The translations under genes and the position numbers were made by a program. Of a stretch of 44,245 bases of DNA, positions 8,194 to 16,859 are shown one piece after another. Where the stretch lies: the NCBI RefSeq assembly GCF_000308695.1, contig NZ_BAGG01000016.1, positions 1 to 44,245 on the forward strand, read 5' to 3'. The number at the start of each line of letters is the position of its first letter. The first letter of the stretch is position 1. Below the pieces are notes generated by a model. The model was not told the DNA's origin. It was given only the letters and a program-made list of their open reading frames with translations, and did not search any database. The stretch comes from Nocardia takedensis NBRC 100417 (GTDB taxonomy: Bacteria > Actinomycetota > Actinomycetes > Mycobacteriales > Mycobacteriaceae).

Positions 8194-9408
8194 ATGGCGA
8201 TCTCCGGTGGTTCGGCGCGACGGATTACGGTGTTGCTGGCAGCGTGTTTCGCGGTGCTCGGCATTTTCGTCGCATCGCCCGCGGCGGCGGATGTCGAGAC
8301 GGTGGAAGCGGATTCGTTCTATCTCCCGCCGGACGGGTTGGCCCAGGCCGCACCTGGTTCCGTGCTGCGGGTGCGGCCGATCCAGGTGTTCGGGTTGCCG
8401 CTGCCGATCTCGGCGTGGCAGGTGCTCTACCGCACCGACGATTCCGCGGACCGCCCGGTCGCGGGAGTCGCCACCGTCATGGTGCCGCCGCTCTCGACGC
8501 CCGGCGCGCGTCCGCTGCTGTCCTACCAAGTCGCGGTGGACAGTCTCGGCGCGCGCTGCGCCCCCTCGCGGGCGTTGCGCGGCGGGTGGGAGAGCGGCTT
8601 CAACACCCTGGTCGACTCGCCGTTCATGGCCGCGGCGCTGCTGCGCGGGTGGGCCGTGGTGACCAGCGACTACGACGGGCCCGACGCCCGCTTCCTGGAC
8701 GGCCGCAACGCCGGTCGCGGTGTGCTGGACGGGATTCGCGCGGCGCGCGGCCTGGGGCAGGGCGGACTCGGACCGGCGAGTCCGGTGGGCGCGTACGGCT
8801 ATTCGGGCGGCGCGTACGCGACGCTCTGGGCGGCCGAACACCAACCTTCCTACGCGCCGGACGTGCGTTTCGCGGGTGTCGCCGCGGGCGGTGTGCCCGC
8901 CGACTGGGTGAGTATCGCGCGCACCGCCGAGGGCACCGGGCAGGCCGGGCTCGCCGTCCTCATGCTGCACGCCGTGGTCCGCAACAACCCCGGCTCGTTC
9001 GATCTGTTGAACGACCGCGGCCGCGCCGTGCTCACCGAGGACGCCACCGCCTGCGGCGAGGAACTGCTGCCGAAGTACGCGGGCGCGCGCCTGGACGATT
9101 TCACCGTTGCGCCGAATGTGCTGGACCACCCGGACTTCCGCGCCGCCCTCGACGCCCAGGAACTGTCGAGTGTCGCCCCTGCCGCGCCGACGTACCTGTT
9201 CCACAGCACCTCCGACAACGTGATCCCCCACGCGAATTTCCGTACCCTGGTCGACCGCTATTGCGCCTTGGGCGCGGACCTCGCCTACCGCCACTCCTGG
9301 CTACCCGGCCACAACCCGGCCGCCCTCGGCGAAGTCACCGGCGCGATGAACTTCCTGTCCGACCGTTTCGCCGCCCGCCCCACGACCCCGGGTTGCCATC
9401 CCCGCTGA
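8194..9408 (+). CDS. Secreted triacylglycerol lipase / esterase (secretory lipase family)
   Basis: 404 residues from ATG 8194, with GGGAGGG upstream; an in-frame ATG at 8179 overlaps that ribosome site and is less likely. A signal peptide occupies about residues 1-31, with arginines after the start, the core VLLAACFAVLGIFVAS, and an AxA-type cleavage site (PAAADVE). The nucleophile elbow is G-Y-S-G-G in PVGAYGYSGGAYATLW, as in the LIP family. Acidic and histidine partners are likely near FHSTSDNVIP and SWLPGHNP. It is exported to cleave ester or lipid substrates. It is monocistronic and convergent with the WXG100 gene. Confidence 0.88.
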   Translation: MAISGGSARRITVLLAACFAVLGIFVASPAAADVETVEADSFYLPPDGLAQAAPGSVLRVRPIQVFGLPLPISAWQVLYRTDDSADRPVAGVATVMVPPLSTPGARPLLSYQVAVDSLGARCAPSRALRGGWESGFNTLVDSPFMAAALLRGWAVVTSDYDGPDARFLDGRNAGRGVLDGIRAARGLGQGGLGPASPVGAYGYSGGAYATLWAAEHQPSYAPDVRFAGVAAGGVPADWVSIARTAEGTGQAGLAVLMLHAVVRNNPGSFDLLNDRGRAVLTEDATACGEELLPKYAGARLDDFTVAPNVLDHPDFRAALDAQELSSVAPAAPTYLFHSTSDNVIPHANFRTLVDRYCALGADLAYRHSWLPGHNPAALGEVTGAMNFLSDRFAARPTTPGCHPR

Positions 9409-9492
9409 TCCTCGAAGCCGGCTCGACCAGGGCCCGCCATTCCGGGTGGCATCGTCGTCATGGTCGCACCAAGCCGAGGTCGCCCAGACCCC

Positions 9493-9816
9493 TTACTGCA
9501 CAGCCTCTTTCGCCTTGTCCATGGCTTTGGCGTTCAACGTGTCCTGATCCTGGAAGGCGGACGCGATCGCGTCCACCCCGCCCGCCAGCGCGTCGACGGC
9601 TTTGCTGAGATACCCGAGTGCGGTGACACCCTCCTCGGCGCCCTCGGTGTAGTTCTCGGCGAAGTTCTGGCCGATCTCGTCGGACCCCCAGCATTCGCCT
9701 TCGGCCTCGATCACCGATTTCGCGTTCTCGATGGCGTCGAGGACTTTCCGCGCGGCCGCGGAGATGCCGGGTTTGGTGGAGCGCAGGGCGTCGGGGTCGA
9801 CCTTCAGGGTGCTCAT
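9493..9816 (-). CDS. WXG100-family (ESX-type) secreted protein
   Basis: 107 residues, predicted as a two-helix hairpin with the turn motif W-G-S in EGECWGSDEIGQNF near residue 44, fitting the WXG100 family exported by type VII secretion. The C-terminal helix (SKAVDALAGGVDAIASAF) is followed by a short tail. Its ATG overlaps the stop of the upstream YbaB-like gene (ATGA). No ESX core genes (EccC, EccB, EccD) are in the window, so export would depend on a system encoded elsewhere. Confidence 0.83.
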   Translation of the reverse strand: MSTLKVDPDALRSTKPGISAAARKVLDAIENAKSVIEAEGECWGSDEIGQNFAENYTEGAEEGVTALGYLSKAVDALAGGVDAIASAFQDQDTLNAKAMDKAKEAVQ

Positions 9817-10313
9817 CGCCCACCGTCCAGATAGCTGCGGTTGCGGAAGAACTCGTCCTCGGCCTCGTCGTCCATGGGGGTTTCGGGTTCCGCGGGTTCG
9901 GGGATCAGCGAGCGCACCAGATTTTTGATGCTGGGCGCGCCGGGCACCAGGTCGGGCAGGTCGGGGATGTCGACCCCGACGCTCTCGACTGAGCTGAAGG
10001 CCCGCCGCGCTTCCTCTCCGGCGAGGGCCGCCGCGGCCCGGGTGGCCTCGGTGATCGAGCGGCCCAGCGTCTCCGGTGTGGAGCGTTTGAACGCGTCGGC
10101 CTCAACATGCACCTCGGTGGGCACGCCGGCGCTGTTGGCGGTGACCCGGATCAACCTGTCCGCGGACCAGGCGGTGACGGTGGCCGCGGCGACCCGCGCC
10201 TGCGCTTCGGCGAAATCGCGCCGCTGCCGCTCGAAGGTGGCCAGCAGATCGTCCACTTCCGCGCGCAGCGCCGCGTTCTGCGCGAGCCGCGCCTCCCGTT
10301 CACTGTCGGCCAT
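9813..10313 (-). CDS. YbaB/EbfC-family protein of the ESX-associated type
   Basis: 166 residues from ATG 10313; an ATG at 10334 in the same frame is also possible. The first 90 residues have the YbaB/EbfC pattern: a long charged helix (LRAEVDDLLATFERQRRDF) followed by strands such as DRLIRVTANSAGVPTEVHVE. The C-terminal half is acidic and proline-rich, ending near DDEAEDEFF. Such proteins commonly sit next to WXG100 genes in mycolate actinobacteria (the EspL type). The overlap with the WXG100 gene indicates translational coupling. The role is probably chaperone or regulator; this is inferred from context only. Confidence 0.75.
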   Translation of the reverse strand: MADSEREARLAQNAALRAEVDDLLATFERQRRDFAEAQARVAAATVTAWSADRLIRVTANSAGVPTEVHVEADAFKRSTPETLGRSITEATRAAAALAGEEARRAFSSVESVGVDIPDLPDLVPGAPSIKNLVRSLIPEPAEPETPMDDEAEDEFFRNRSYLDGGR

Positions 10314-10413
10314 ACCCACACCCCGTTCGCTCATCGTCAGGCCCGCACGTGCCCACAAGACTAGGACGCGACACCCCACCGGACGGTTCCATTGTCCGGC
10401 CGGGGACCGCCGC

Positions 10414-11151
10414 TCAGATCAGCAGGTCCAGTCCGACGGCGCCCGCGCCGACCAGCACCACCACGACCAGCGCGAGGGCGTCGCGACGACCGGGGGCGCT
10501 GGGGTGCGCGGTGAGCGTGCCGGTGCCGCCCCGCGCGGTGATGGCTTCGCCGAGCTCGGAGGCGCGCCTGGTGGCGACGGCCATGGCGGCGGTGAGGATG
10601 TCGATGATCGGGCTGTAGTTGGTGAGGTCGTTCATCCGGTCCTTGGGCCGCAGTTTGCGCGCGGCGCGCAGCACCCGGATCTCCTCGAGCAGCAGCGGCA
10701 GTCCGCGCAGCGTCAGCGCCACCACCACGGCCCATTCGTCGACGGGCACCTTGAGTCTGCGCAGCGGACCGCCCATCTTGGCCAGCGCGGGCGCGATATC
10801 GCCCATCGGCGTGGTCCAGGCGATGAGGAAGGCGGCCACGACCAGGACCAGACCGAACACCACGACCTGCGCGTACCGCAGGACCGCGGCCCCGCCGACC
10901 GGCACGTTGATCAGCGCGCCGATGCCGAGCAGCCCCCAGAACCACCAGGGGAGTCGCGGCAGTGTGCCGAGCGGCAGGTGGGCCACGACGCCGATCAGCA
11001 CCAGGAAGACGACCATGACGCCGAGCACGGTCCAACTCGGCCAGAACATCAGCAGCAGGCTGATCAGGAAGGCGGCGATCATCTTGGTGCCCGCCCACAG
11101 GTCGTGCACGGGACTGCCGACGGGGACACGGCGCAGCAGGACGGTGCTCAT
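10414..11151 (-). CDS. ECF transporter transmembrane component EcfT-like (Rv2325c-type)
   Basis: 245 residues. It has several hydrophobic segments (such as IAAFLISLLLMFWPSW and VVVFGLVLVVAAFLIAW) in the first half. The coupling-helix signature of EcfT follows: an A-R-K-L pattern in RVLRAARKLRPKDRMNDLTN and RRASELGEAITARGGTG, the CbiQ/EcfT 'A-R-G' region that contacts the ATPases. The ATG overlaps the stop of the upstream fused gene. Together they resemble M. tuberculosis Rv2326c-Rv2325c. It would couple ATP hydrolysis to uptake by the S-component. The substrate, probably a vitamin or cofactor, is not identifiable. Confidence 0.88.
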   Translation of the reverse strand: MSTVLLRRVPVGSPVHDLWAGTKMIAAFLISLLLMFWPSWTVLGVMVVFLVLIGVVAHLPLGTLPRLPWWFWGLLGIGALINVPVGGAAVLRYAQVVVFGLVLVVAAFLIAWTTPMGDIAPALAKMGGPLRRLKVPVDEWAVVVALTLRGLPLLLEEIRVLRAARKLRPKDRMNDLTNYSPIIDILTAAMAVATRRASELGEAITARGGTGTLTAHPSAPGRRDALALVVVVLVGAGAVGLDLLI

Positions 11152-13256
11152 CGGTGTCCTCCGTTGTCGAGGCGCCACACCGGGTCACCGGGCAACGGGG
11201 CCGGCGCCGCGCGGTGGCTGTCGGGTATCCGCGCGTGGTCGGCGGCGGGCTGGGATTCGAGGATGCGCCCGGATTCCAGGTGCACGGTGCGGTCGCACAC
11301 CGCGGACATGTCGGCGACGTCGTGGGAGATGACGATCAGTGTGAGGCCGGCGTCGCGCAGGCGCGCGAGCAGTTCGACGATGTCGGCGCGGCCCTCGGGG
11401 TCGAGTCCGGCCAGCGGTTCGTCCAGGACCACCACTTGCGGGCGGCTGGCGACCATCGCCGCGAGCACGACGCGTTTGGCCTGTCCGCCGCTGAGCGATT
11501 CGATGGAACGCGCGGTGAGCGCGCGGTCCAGGCCGACGGCGTCCATGGCCCGCCCGACCGCGCCCGATCCGGTGGTGCGACCGCCCCAGTCGGCGATCTC
11601 CTCGCCCACGGTCTGCTTCTGCAATTGCAGCCGGGAGTGCTGGAAGGCCAGCGCGACCCGCCCGGACTGTCCGGCGACCGATTTGCCCGCCAGGTCGCAC
11701 CGGCCCGAACTGGGCCGGATCAGACCCGCGATGATCCAGGCCAGCGTGGATTTCCCGGACCCGTTGCCGCCGACGACGAGCAGTGCCTCGCCGCGCCGGA
11801 CGGTCAGGTCGACGCCGTGCAGGGCGGGCGCTTCCCAGGGCGTGCCGCGGTTGTAGGTGTGGCGGACCTCGCGCAGTTCCAGCACGGTCTGCCCCATCGG
11901 GCGGCGGCGGCCGTCGCGGGCGGGGCGCGGCCACGCGGGCAGGTGCGGTACGGCGCGACCGTCGGCGAGGTGCACGACGCGGTGCGCGGCGGCGGCGTCG
12001 GCCTCGTGGTGGGTGACCAGCACGACCGCCATCTCGTGCCGGACCGGCAGGTCGGCCAGCAGGGCGACGAGGTCGCGGCGGCCGTCGGGGTCGATCATCG
12101 AGGTGGCCTCGTCGGCGATGAGCAGCGCGGGGCGGCGGGCCAGCGCGGCGGCCACGGCGAGGCGCTGCTGTTGCCCGCCGGACAGCGTGGCCGTCTCGCG
12201 ATCGCCCATGCCGTCCAGGCCGACCTCGCGCAGCAGGGCTTCCACGTCGACCTCGGCGGCGGACTCCTCGGACAGACCCCACACCACGTCGTCGGCGACG
12301 AGCACGCCGAGGGTCTGACTCTCCGGCCGTTGCAGCACGAGCGCGGTGCCGCCGATCTGTCCGAGCCCCGCCGATCCGGGGCGGGTGACCTCACCCGAGG
12401 TGGGCGGCAGTCCGGCGAGCAGCCTGGTCAGCGTGGATTTGCCGGACCCGTTGTGTCCGACGACGGCGACGAATTCCCCCTTGTGGACGGTGAGGTCGAT
12501 GCCGTGCAGCGCGTCGGCGGCGGCGCCGGGGTAGCGGTATCCGGCCGCGCGCAGGGCGACTGGCAGCGGGTGGACCGGCCGGTTGTCGGGCGGGGCGTCG
12601 AGTCGGTCGCGGCTGGGCAGCCAGGCGAGCCGGTCCAGCACCGAGCCGAGGATCCACCAGGACACCAGCGCGCTGACGATGACGCCGGAGGCCACACCGG
12701 CCCCGACCACCACCCACCACCAGCGCAGGATGAACGCGGTGACGTCGGCGGCGGCGCGCCCGAGCGGTTCCAACTGCTCTTGGCGCGCGGCGATGCGCTG
12801 CACCCCGGCGGCGGTGTTGCGGATGGTGTCGAAGAACAGTTCCCGGGTGCGGCTGAACAGCAGCAGCGAGCCGACCGAGAAGCCCGCCCACAGCAGTCCG
12901 GCCGGGATCGAGAGCAGGAAGACGGCGAACAGTCCGCGGTCGCGGCGTTTGACGCCGCCGATGATGCCGCCGATGGTCGCGGTGCCGACGACGCCGAGCG
13001 CGGGCATGACCCCGGCGGCGACGAAAGTCACCAGGGTGGCGGCCACCGTCGCCGTGACGAGGGTGCGCGGCCGGTAGCGGTGGGCGAGCATGCCCATCGG
13101 GACCGCCGCGACCAGTTGCAGCGCCGCGGCGAACGGGATCACCGAGCCGACGGTGATCAACCCGACCGTGACACCGCCGAGTACCGCTCCGGTCGCCAGT
13201 TCGATGGGACGCAGCGGGCCGCGCGCGTCGAAGGCGGTCGCGGTCTGTTCACTCAC
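11148..13256 (-). CDS. ECF-type ABC transporter: membrane S-like domain fused to two ATPase domains (Rv2326c-type)
   Basis: 702 residues. The first 220 contain about six membrane segments, including ATGAVLGGVTVGLITVG and VVVGAGVASGVIVSALVSWW, resembling a substrate-binding S-component. ATPase 1 has Walker A GHNGSGKST, signature LSGGQQQR and Walker B ALLIADEATS. ATPase 2 has Walker A GGNGSGKST, signature LSGGQAKR and Walker B VVVLDEPLAGLDPEG. An internal methionine near 445, before GQTVLELREVRHTY, marks the junction. A single-chain S-A-A arrangement is compact compared with firmicute ECF systems, where these are separate genes. With EcfT overlapping downstream, all parts of one importer are present. 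No riboswitch is visible upstream to hint at the substrate. Confidence 0.9.
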   Translation of the reverse strand: MSEQTATAFDARGPLRPIELATGAVLGGVTVGLITVGSVIPFAAALQLVAAVPMGMLAHRYRPRTLVTATVAATLVTFVAAGVMPALGVVGTATIGGIIGGVKRRDRGLFAVFLLSIPAGLLWAGFSVGSLLLFSRTRELFFDTIRNTAAGVQRIAARQEQLEPLGRAAADVTAFILRWWWVVVGAGVASGVIVSALVSWWILGSVLDRLAWLPSRDRLDAPPDNRPVHPLPVALRAAGYRYPGAAADALHGIDLTVHKGEFVAVVGHNGSGKSTLTRLLAGLPPTSGEVTRPGSAGLGQIGGTALVLQRPESQTLGVLVADDVVWGLSEESAAEVDVEALLREVGLDGMGDRETATLSGGQQQRLAVAAALARRPALLIADEATSMIDPDGRRDLVALLADLPVRHEMAVVLVTHHEADAAAAHRVVHLADGRAVPHLPAWPRPARDGRRRPMGQTVLELREVRHTYNRGTPWEAPALHGVDLTVRRGEALLVVGGNGSGKSTLAWIIAGLIRPSSGRCDLAGKSVAGQSGRVALAFQHSRLQLQKQTVGEEIADWGGRTTGSGAVGRAMDAVGLDRALTARSIESLSGGQAKRVVLAAMVASRPQVVVLDEPLAGLDPEGRADIVELLARLRDAGLTLIVISHDVADMSAVCDRTVHLESGRILESQPAADHARIPDSHRAAPAPLPGDPVWRLDNGGHR

Positions 13257-13309
13257 GGGTCAAGTCTGCCGGCCCTCGGGGCCTGCCGACGCCGATGCGC
13301 CGCGGCGAC

Positions 13310-14788
13310 TCACGCGACCGGGGTCAGCCGGTAGTCCGCGCGCTCGACGCGCTTGAGCCTGCGGCGATAACTGGACACCGTTCCGGGCCAGTTGTTGGTG
13401 ATGCGGCCCGAGGCCGTGCGGTACCAACTGGTGCAGAAGTTCCAGGGCGTGCGCACCAGGCGTTCCTGCAAGGCGTCGTTGAACGCCCGCTCGGACTCGG
13501 CGCGTACCTCGAGGGTGTGGCCGGGGTTCTCGGCGAGCAGGCGCACGGCCTCGCGGATGTAGCGGGTCTGGGATTCGATCATGTAGATGATCGAGCCCGA
13601 GGACAGGTTGGTGTTGGGCCCGTAGACCAGGAACATGTTGGGGAATTCCGGCACGGTGACGCCGTAGTAGGCGTGCGCGCCCTCGTCCCACACCTCGCCG
13701 ATCTCGCGCCCGCCGCGCCCGGTGATCTTCATCGGCCACAGGAATTCGGTGCCTTTGAAGCCGGTGCCGTAGACGATGACGTCGGCGTCGTGGTCGACGC
13801 CGTCGGTGGTGGTGATCCCGGTGGGGGTGACGGCGGTGATCGGCGTGGTCACCACCTCCACGTTGGGTTGGGTCAGCGCGGGGTAGTAGTCGCTGGAGAA
13901 CAGCGCCCGCTTGCAGCCGATGGGGTAGTCCGGGGTCAGCGCGGCGCGCAGTTCCGGGTCTTCGACGTGTTTGCGCAGGTTGCGACTCGCCATCCAGGAG
14001 ACGATGCGCGAGATCGCGGGCAGTTCCACCAGTCCGAGGGAGACGAATTCGGCCAGCGCCCACCAGCCGAAGCGTTCGACCAGCAGCATGCCGGGGATGC
14101 GCGCGAACAGGCGGTGTTGCAGCGGCCCGTAGTCGGTGTCGAATTTGGGGATGACCCAGGCGGGGGTGCGCTGGAACAGCGTCAGGTGCGCGACTTTCGG
14201 CTGGATTTCGGGGATGAACTGGACGGCGCTGGCTCCGGTGCCGATGCAGAGCACGCGTTTGCCGGTGAGGTCGACCTCGTGGTTCCAGTGCGCGGTGTGG
14301 AAGGACTCGCCCGCGAAGGTGTCGATGCCGGGGATGGCGGGCATGGCGGGCCGGGAGAGTTGGCCGACGGCGGGGATCAGGACCCGGGCCCGGCGTTCGA
14401 CACCGTCGGCGGTGCGGACCGCCCACTGGCCGCTCGACTCCTCGAAGACGGCTTCGGTGACTTCCGCGCCGAAGACGATGTGTTCGTCGACGCCGTGGCG
14501 GTGCGCGACGCCGTCGAGGTAGCCGTGGATGGCGGATTGCGGGGAGTAGCGCTGCGGCCAGTCCGGCTTGGGTTCGAAGGAATAGGAGTAAAGGGGGGAG
14601 GGCACGTCGCAGGCCGCGCCGGGGTAGGTGTTCTCGCGCCACACGCCGCCCAGTGCGGTGGCCCGTTCCAGGATGGTGATGTCGCGGATGCCTGTGCGGA
14701 GCAGTTCGATCGCGGCGCAGATGCCGCCGAATCCTGCGCCGATGATGATCACCGAGGTGTCCGCCGCGCGCTCGCCCTGTGCTGTCAT
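13310..14788 (-). CDS. Flavoprotein Baeyer-Villiger-type monooxygenase
   Basis: 492 residues from ATG 14788, with GGGGAG six bases upstream. FAD-binding IIGAGFGGICAAIEL lies at about 15-29 and GGVWRENTYPGAACD at about 47-61. The type I Baeyer-Villiger fingerprint F-x-G-x3-H-x3-W is present as FAGESFHTAHWN near residue 167, with Asn in the usual Pro/Asp position. The second dinucleotide motif is CIGTGASAVQF. The enzyme would insert oxygen next to a ketone using NADPH and FAD. An AraC-type regulator is divergently transcribed 83 bases away and is its probable activator. Confidence 0.92.
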   Translation of the reverse strand: MTAQGERAADTSVIIIGAGFGGICAAIELLRTGIRDITILERATALGGVWRENTYPGAACDVPSPLYSYSFEPKPDWPQRYSPQSAIHGYLDGVAHRHGVDEHIVFGAEVTEAVFEESSGQWAVRTADGVERRARVLIPAVGQLSRPAMPAIPGIDTFAGESFHTAHWNHEVDLTGKRVLCIGTGASAVQFIPEIQPKVAHLTLFQRTPAWVIPKFDTDYGPLQHRLFARIPGMLLVERFGWWALAEFVSLGLVELPAISRIVSWMASRNLRKHVEDPELRAALTPDYPIGCKRALFSSDYYPALTQPNVEVVTTPITAVTPTGITTTDGVDHDADVIVYGTGFKGTEFLWPMKITGRGGREIGEVWDEGAHAYYGVTVPEFPNMFLVYGPNTNLSSGSIIYMIESQTRYIREAVRLLAENPGHTLEVRAESERAFNDALQERLVRTPWNFCTSWYRTASGRITNNWPGTVSSYRRRLKRVERADYRLTPVA

Positions 14789-14871
14789 GTGATTCTCCCC
14801 ACATGTTCGTCCTCCTTTCACTGTAGGGGCTTCCGGAAATCGTGATCGAGAATTTCGGCCATACTGGTCGG

Positions 14872-15930
14872 ATGAAGCGCGTGATCGATCCGGGAATCCG
14901 CGACTGGAACTTCCCGCGTGGCATCGCCAGCGTGGCCCTGATGGTGGCCTACGCGGGCGAATGCGACGTGCCCGCGGCCCGCGTGCTCGCGGGTACCGGC
15001 CTGGCCGAGTCGACGCTGCACGACCCCGACGCCCAGATCGACGCGCACACCGAACTCGCCGTCGTCCGCAACCTGGTCGCCGAACTCGGCGACCGTCCCG
15101 CCATCGGCGTCGAGATCGGCCTGCGCTACCGGATCACCACCTTCGGCATCTTCGGCTTCGCCTGCGTCTCCAGCCCCACCCTGATCGAGGCGATCACCTT
15201 CGCACTGCGCTTCCTGGACCTCAGCTTCACCTTCTGCCTGCCCACCGCCGAATGGACCGAGGGCGAATTCGTCGCCAGGGTCCAGGTCGACTCGGTGCCC
15301 GCCGACGTCCGGCAGTTCCTGGTGGAACGCGACGTCACCGCGATGAATCGGGTGATGAGCGATCTGATCGGTCGCCACCTGCCGCTCAGCAGAGCCGAAT
15401 TCGATTTCGAGGAACCGCCTTACGCCGACCGGATCGCCGAGGTCACCGGCGTGACGCCGCGATTCTCGATGCCGGAGAACCTGTTCGCCATCGACCCCGC
15501 CCTGGTGAATCAGCCGCTGCCGCAGGCCAACGAGCACACCTGGGCGATGTGCCTGACCCAGTGCCGTGACCTGGTCGATCGCAGGCGCGCCCGCACCGGC
15601 ATCGCCGCCGAGGTGCGCAAACTGCTGGTGCCGGGCGGCGTGGACGGGTTCGCGGCTCCGGCCGGAATCGACACCGTCGCCCGCGATCTGAACATGAGCA
15701 CCCGCACCCTGCGCCGTCATCTGGACGCGGCGGGCACCAGTTACCGCGCCCTGCTGGACGAGGTGCGCTGCGCGCTGGCCGAGGAGATGCTGACCGCCAC
15801 GCCGCTGTCGGTCAGCGATGTGGCGATCCGACTCGGCTACGCCGAATCCTCCACGTTCATCTACGCCTTCAAGCGCTGGACCGGCGCGACGCCCGCCGCC
15901 TTCCGGCGCGAACACCTGGCGCGCCGATGA
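14872..15930 (+). CDS. AraC-family transcriptional regulator (arabinose-binding-like N-terminal domain)
   Basis: 352 residues from ATG 14872; an in-frame ATG 30 bases upstream is less likely. The N-terminal 200 residues match the Arabinose_bd-type sensor common in mycobacterial and nocardial AraC proteins, with ELGDRPAIGVEIGLRYR at about 71-87. The C-terminal 100 residues hold two helix-turn-helix units: TVARDLNMSTRTLRRHLDAA and VSDVAIRLGYAESSTFIYAF, followed by KRWTGATPAAFRR, the AraC family signature. It is divergent from the Baeyer-Villiger gene, whose expression it probably activates. It is convergent with the phosphodiesterase-like gene, with six bases between stops. Confidence 0.9.
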   Translation: MKRVIDPGIRDWNFPRGIASVALMVAYAGECDVPAARVLAGTGLAESTLHDPDAQIDAHTELAVVRNLVAELGDRPAIGVEIGLRYRITTFGIFGFACVSSPTLIEAITFALRFLDLSFTFCLPTAEWTEGEFVARVQVDSVPADVRQFLVERDVTAMNRVMSDLIGRHLPLSRAEFDFEEPPYADRIAEVTGVTPRFSMPENLFAIDPALVNQPLPQANEHTWAMCLTQCRDLVDRRRARTGIAAEVRKLLVPGGVDGFAAPAGIDTVARDLNMSTRTLRRHLDAAGTSYRALLDEVRCALAEEMLTATPLSVSDVAIRLGYAESSTFIYAFKRWTGATPAAFRREHLARR

Positions 15931-15936
15931 TGTCGC

Positions 15937-16713
15937 TCAGTCCGGCTGCACGTCGATCCGTCCGCCCATCGGCACGGTCCGGAAATGCGTTGTCAGCCTG
16001 CCGTTGTCGATGACGTGCAGCGCGACCGCCGGGTCCGGCGCGTAGTCCATCACCCGGTCCGGCAGGCGCAGTTCCCATTCCCCGCCGAGCACCGAGGCCG
16101 TACTCGGGCCGACCAGCAGCGGTTTTCCCGCGAAGGTGGTGACGGCGGCGGCGTGCGCGTGACCGGTCAGCACGCCGATGATCCGTTCGTCACCGGCGAC
16201 CAGGTCCGCCAGGTGATCCGGGTCGGCCAGCGCGATCTCGTCCACGATCGGGCTGAACAGGCGCGCGGGCGGATGGTGCATGGCCAGCAGGACGGGGGAG
16301 TCGGCGGGGGCCTCCGCCAAGGTCTCGCGCAACCACTCGAAGGTGGCGTCGGTGAGCACACCGCCCGGTTCGCCGGGAATGGTGGAATCCAGCATCGCGA
16401 CAGTCAGGTCGCCGACCTTGTGCACCTGGTTGATCGGCGCGTCGGAAGGCGATTCGTCCAGGAAGGTGGTGCGGAAGTGCGCGCGGTCGTCGTGGTTGCC
16501 CGGCGTGAGGTACAGGGGCAGGTCGGTGGCCAGCGCCGCGTGGGCCTGCGCGTACTGCTCGGTCTTGCCGGAATCGGTGACGTCGCCGGTGTGCAGGACG
16601 GCCAGTGGGCGCGGAGTCAGACCGCCGAGGAACTCCATCACCCGGGTGACGCGCTCCGCGTTGCGGGTGCCGAGATCGAGATGGGTGTCGCTGACCTGTG
16701 CCACCAGGATCAT
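15937..16713 (-). CDS. Calcineurin-like metallophosphoesterase, CpdA/Rv0805-type cyclic nucleotide phosphodiesterase
   Basis: 258 residues. All metal-binding blocks are present: QVSDTHLD at 7-14, HTGDVTDSG near 43, TPGNHDDRAHF near 71, LAMHHPPA near 144 and LTGHAHAA near 185. The order and length match class III cyclic nucleotide phosphodiesterases (CpdA, Rv0805) that hydrolyse cAMP with two metal ions. An adenylate cyclase gene lies two genes upstream on the same strand, so production and breakdown of one messenger may be linked here. It could also act on other phosphodiesters, as Rv0805 is reported to do. It is separated by about 146 bases from the pseudouridine synthase. Confidence 0.88.
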   Translation of the reverse strand: MILVAQVSDTHLDLGTRNAERVTRVMEFLGGLTPRPLAVLHTGDVTDSGKTEQYAQAHAALATDLPLYLTPGNHDDRAHFRTTFLDESPSDAPINQVHKVGDLTVAMLDSTIPGEPGGVLTDATFEWLRETLAEAPADSPVLLAMHHPPARLFSPIVDEIALADPDHLADLVAGDERIIGVLTGHAHAAAVTTFAGKPLLVGPSTASVLGGEWELRLPDRVMDYAPDPAVALHVIDNGRLTTHFRTVPMGGRIDVQPD

Positions 16714-16859
16714 CGGCGTTCGCTTTCTCCGGGGATCGCTCCGTTGCGTCAGAGTGTGCCACCGTCGTGCTGTCGGCACCGATTCAGGCTAGTTGACCTG
16801 GGTATTGAGCGTCGCCGTGAATCCGGACACCTTCGCGCGGCACCGAGTCGATCAATGAT

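Noticed and set aside
11154..13334. 726-codon forward frame antisense to the ECF fusion gene
   Set aside because: Mirror frame caused by high GC; glycine/aspartate-rich with no motif, while the opposite strand has full ABC motifs.
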